Shown piece by piece: positions 62,287 to 64,000 of a stretch of 64,000 nt of DNA. The notes beneath the pieces are model-generated. The model made no database searches. It was not told the DNA's origin and saw nothing but the letters and a program-made list of their open reading frames with translations. How positions within the stretch are numbered: position 1 is the first letter of the stretch; each line of letters begins with the position of its first letter. This DNA comes from Veillonella infantium (GTDB lineage: Bacteria > Bacillota > Negativicutes > Veillonellales > Veillonellaceae). The translations under genes and the position numbers were made by a program. The stretch spans positions 62,001 through 126,000 of the forward strand of contig NZ_PPDD01000014.1 in the NCBI RefSeq assembly GCF_002959895.1, in the 5' to 3' direction.

Positions 62287-62316
62287 AAGGAGCACTCTAA
62301 GGAGTGCTCTTTTTTA
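62287..62316 (+). terminator. Terminator after yebC
   Basis: GAGCACTC/GAGTGCTC stem (62290-62297 with 62302-62309), TAAG loop and T-run. Confidence 0.9.
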
Positions 62317-62413
62317 TTGATTCATGAAATTTAGAGTTTCTATAAATGTTAAAAATACTAATAGATTTCTTATAAATTTTATATTGGAATTCATGAAATT
62401 CGATGTGGTATTG

Positions 62414-62422
62414 TGCTATAAT
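62414..62422 (+). promoter_or_regulatory. Extended -10 promoter of ruvCAB
   Basis: TGCTATAAT at 62414-62422 matches the extended -10 consensus exactly, the same 9-mer as in front of bamA. It is 63 nt before ruvC. Confidence 0.6.
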
Positions 62423-62449
62423 AAAATAGATTATGTATGGAGGTAGGCG

Positions 62450-62497
62450 ATGGCTTATCTCATTTTTAGACTAAGGGGGTTGGGGTGCGAATTATAG
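62450..62497 (+). CDS. Possible 15-codon leader ORF overlapping ruvC
   Basis: ATG 62450 follows a strong GGAGGTAGG site (62439-62447) and encodes MAYLIFRLRGLGCEL before a stop at 62495-62497. It overlaps the first 13 nt of ruvC in another frame. Ribosomes finishing it would be placed on the ruvC start, suggesting translational coupling. It could instead be a chance ORF. Confidence 0.4.
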   Translation: MAYLIFRLRGLGCEL

Positions 62498-62979
62498 GAA
62501 TTGACCCAGGTACGGCGATATGCGGTTATGGCATTATTGACGTAAAGGGCAGTAAACTAACACCAGTAGCCTATGGGGCTATTACAACTCCTAAGGAATT
62601 AACTGATTCACAGCGGTTGGAAATTTTATTTAATGACCTCAGTGATATTCTAGAAGAATATAAGCCGGATAAATTTGGTGTAGAAGAATTATTCTTTAAC
62701 CGAAATGTAACGACGGCGATTAAGGTTGGTCAAGCTCGGGGCGTCATTTTATTAGCTGCCGAGCAACAACAGATTCCAATCTATGAATATACACCGCTGC
62801 AAATCAAGCAAGCTGTTACTGGTTACGGCAAGGCTGATAAGAATCAGGTCATTTATATGACGATGAATATTTTGGGGATTCGTGAGAAAATTAAGCCCGA
62901 TGATACGGCAGACGCATTGGCTGTCGCTATCTGTACGGCCCATAGTTCTCATAACGATAGATTGAAGAGGTTGGTATAA
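62485..62979 (+). CDS. ruvC: Holliday junction resolvase RuvC
   Basis: Endonuclease that cuts Holliday junctions. The 164-residue protein has the acidic catalytic set: D7 (GIDPGTAICGYG), E67/E68 (FGVEELFFNRN), and D140/D143 (KPDDTADALAVAICTAHS). The start is GTG 62485 after AAGGGGG. The stop overlaps the ruvA ATG. Confidence 0.96.
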   Translation: MRIIGIDPGTAICGYGIIDVKGSKLTPVAYGAITTPKELTDSQRLEILFNDLSDILEEYKPDKFGVEELFFNRNVTTAIKVGQARGVILLAAEQQQIPIYEYTPLQIKQAVTGYGKADKNQVIYMTMNILGIREKIKPDDTADALAVAICTAHSSHNDRLKRLV

Positions 62980-63587
62980 TGATAGGGTATGTACGGGGCA
63001 TCGTAACACATCTCTTTAAAGAGTCTTGTTACGTAGATGTACATGGCGTAGGGTATCGCGTTTATGTGCCGACCACTACGCGTCAACAATTGATTGAAGG
63101 CCAAGAGGCAACGTTATTCACGTATTTAAATGTACGGGAAGATGCGATGCAACTCTATGGCTTTTGGACGGAAGAGGAATATGAGCTATTTATTCTACTC
63201 ATTTCTGTTTCCGGTATAGGTCCTAAGGTAGGGCTTGGCATTTTGTCTGGCATGACACCGGAGGCTTTTAAATTAGCAGTAATCAATGGTCAAGTTCAGC
63301 AATTAACTAAATTGCCTGGTATTGGCAAGAAGTCTGCAGAGCGACTTGTTCTTGAATTAAAGGATAAGTTAGCTAAAATGACATATATCTCTACGGAGTC
63401 ACCGGCGGTGATTCAGCCAATTGGCGTTACTGCAAGTGGCGCTGCAGGAGAGGCTATTGAAGCTCTTGTATCACTAGGATACTCCGAGCGAGATGTGGCT
63501 GATATTGTGGAGTCATTAGATGATGGTAAACGCGATGTATCTGAGCTGATTAAGGTCAGCTTGATTGAGCTTGGGAAAGGACGATAA
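62979..63587 (+). CDS. ruvA: Holliday junction helicase subunit RuvA
   Basis: RuvA binds four-way junctions and loads RuvB. The 202-residue protein has an OB-fold N-terminal domain ([21 protein letters not shown]), two helix-hairpin-helix motifs ([36 protein letters not shown]) and a C-terminal three-helix domain (about 155-202) contacting RuvB. Normal length, coupled to ruvC, followed 2 nt later by ruvB. Confidence 0.96.
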   Translation: MIGYVRGIVTHLFKESCYVDVHGVGYRVYVPTTTRQQLIEGQEATLFTYLNVREDAMQLYGFWTEEEYELFILLISVSGIGPKVGLGILSGMTPEAFKLAVINGQVQQLTKLPGIGKKSAERLVLELKDKLAKMTYISTESPAVIQPIGVTASGAAGEAIEALVSLGYSERDVADIVESLDDGKRDVSELIKVSLIELGKGR

Positions 63588-63589
63588 GG

Positions 63590-64000
63590 ATGAACGAAGA
63601 AGTACGCCTTGTCGGAAATGGCGAGCACGAAGAAGATATGTGGCAATATAGCCTACGACCAAAGTTCTTTAATGAGTATGTAGGTCAAGAAGAGGCTAAA
63701 GGTAATCTAAATGTGTATATTCAGGCGGCTAAGCAACGTGGTGAAGCCTTAGATCATGTATTGCTCTATGGTCCACCAGGTCTTGGGAAGACTACTTTGG
63801 CAGGAATTATTGCGAATGAATTGGGTGTTAATTTTCGCATAACTTCTGGTCCTGCCATTGAAAAGTCTGGTGACTTGGCTGCGATTTTAACAAATTTAGA
63901 TGATCACGATGTACTATTTATCGATGAAATTCATCGCTTGTCTCGTAGCGTAGAGGAAGTATTGTACTCTGCTATGGAGGACTATGCTATCGATATTATC
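63590..64000 (+). CDS. ruvB: Holliday junction branch-migration helicase RuvB (partial)
   Basis: The first 137 codons of RuvB, cut by the window end. An AAA+ ATPase with [16 protein letters not shown], Walker [38 protein letters not shown] and Walker [32 protein letters not shown] places the start 2 nt after ruvA. Nothing visible suggests a broken gene. Confidence 0.95.
   Translation, partial: MNEEVRLVGNGEHEEDMWQYSLRPKFFNEYVGQEEAKGNLNVYIQAAKQRGEALDHVLLYGPPGLGKTTLAGIIANELGVNFRITSGPAIEKSGDLAAILTNLDDHDVLFIDEIHRLSRSVEEVLYSAMEDYAIDII

Overview
The window is a low-GC chromosomal segment from a diderm Firmicute of the class Negativicutes, very probably Veillonella. Three things point there. Firmicute-type gene neighbourhoods (rapZ-yvcK-whiA, ylxM-ffh-rpsP-khpA-ylqD-rimM-trmD, a PyrR-type pyr attenuator) sit beside a complete outer-membrane and LPS biogenesis cluster. 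Two tandem porins carry an N-terminal SLH domain (OmpM type), the hallmark of Negativicutes. Nearly all genes lie on the plus strand; no tRNA, rRNA, CRISPR array or mobile element was seen. Region 1 (1-24420) builds the outer membrane: the end of tamB, bamA, three Skp/OmpH-like genes, lpxD, an LpxL-type acyltransferase, lpxC-fabZ-lpxA, lpxI-lpxB-msbA-waaA-lpxK, kdsB-kdsA-kdsD-kdsC, a second LpxL-type acyltransferase, lptC-lptA-lptB-lptF/G and a DUF3084 membrane protein. Together they insert outer-membrane proteins, make Kdo2-lipid A, flip it across the inner membrane and power its export. LptD is not in the window. Region 2 (24535-30196) holds a YqgF-like RNase H-fold protein, a YitT-family membrane protein, signal peptidase I and the two ompM porins. 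Each porin has a strong sigma70-type promoter and a long 5' leader, and the two otherwise different leaders share an identical 20-nt block. Region 3 (30485-37543) has a Cof-type HAD phosphatase, rapZ-yvcK-whiA and a 993-residue secreted protein of unknown function with about 470 residues of Ala/Glu/Lys/Arg coiled coil. Region 4 (37684-46107) is the pyrimidine operon pyrB-pyrC-carA-carB-pyrK-pyrD, led by a textbook PyrR-binding hairpin and an intrinsic attenuator; pyrR itself is not in the window. Region 5 (46315-53019) is a set of small mostly independent units: a LysR regulator, a 62-residue orphan, a YigZ/IMPACT protein, a Cu(I)-type P-ATPase preceded by three tandem 25-bp palindromic repeats, an ECF-transporter S component and an RclA-like flavoprotein. 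Region 6 (53209-61532) is the SRP/ribosome-maturation operon ending at trmD, followed by a four-gene cassette (DUF4178-like, DUF350, Gly/Ser-tailed membrane protein, glutathionylspermidine-synthase-like ATP-grasp) and a SPOUT RNA methyltransferase. Region 7 (61542-64000) has yebC and then ruvC-ruvA-ruvB, with ruvB cut by the window end. The stretches most worth following up are the shared ompM leader block, the palindromic repeat array before copA, the ATP-grasp/DUF350 cassette and the long coiled-coil protein.
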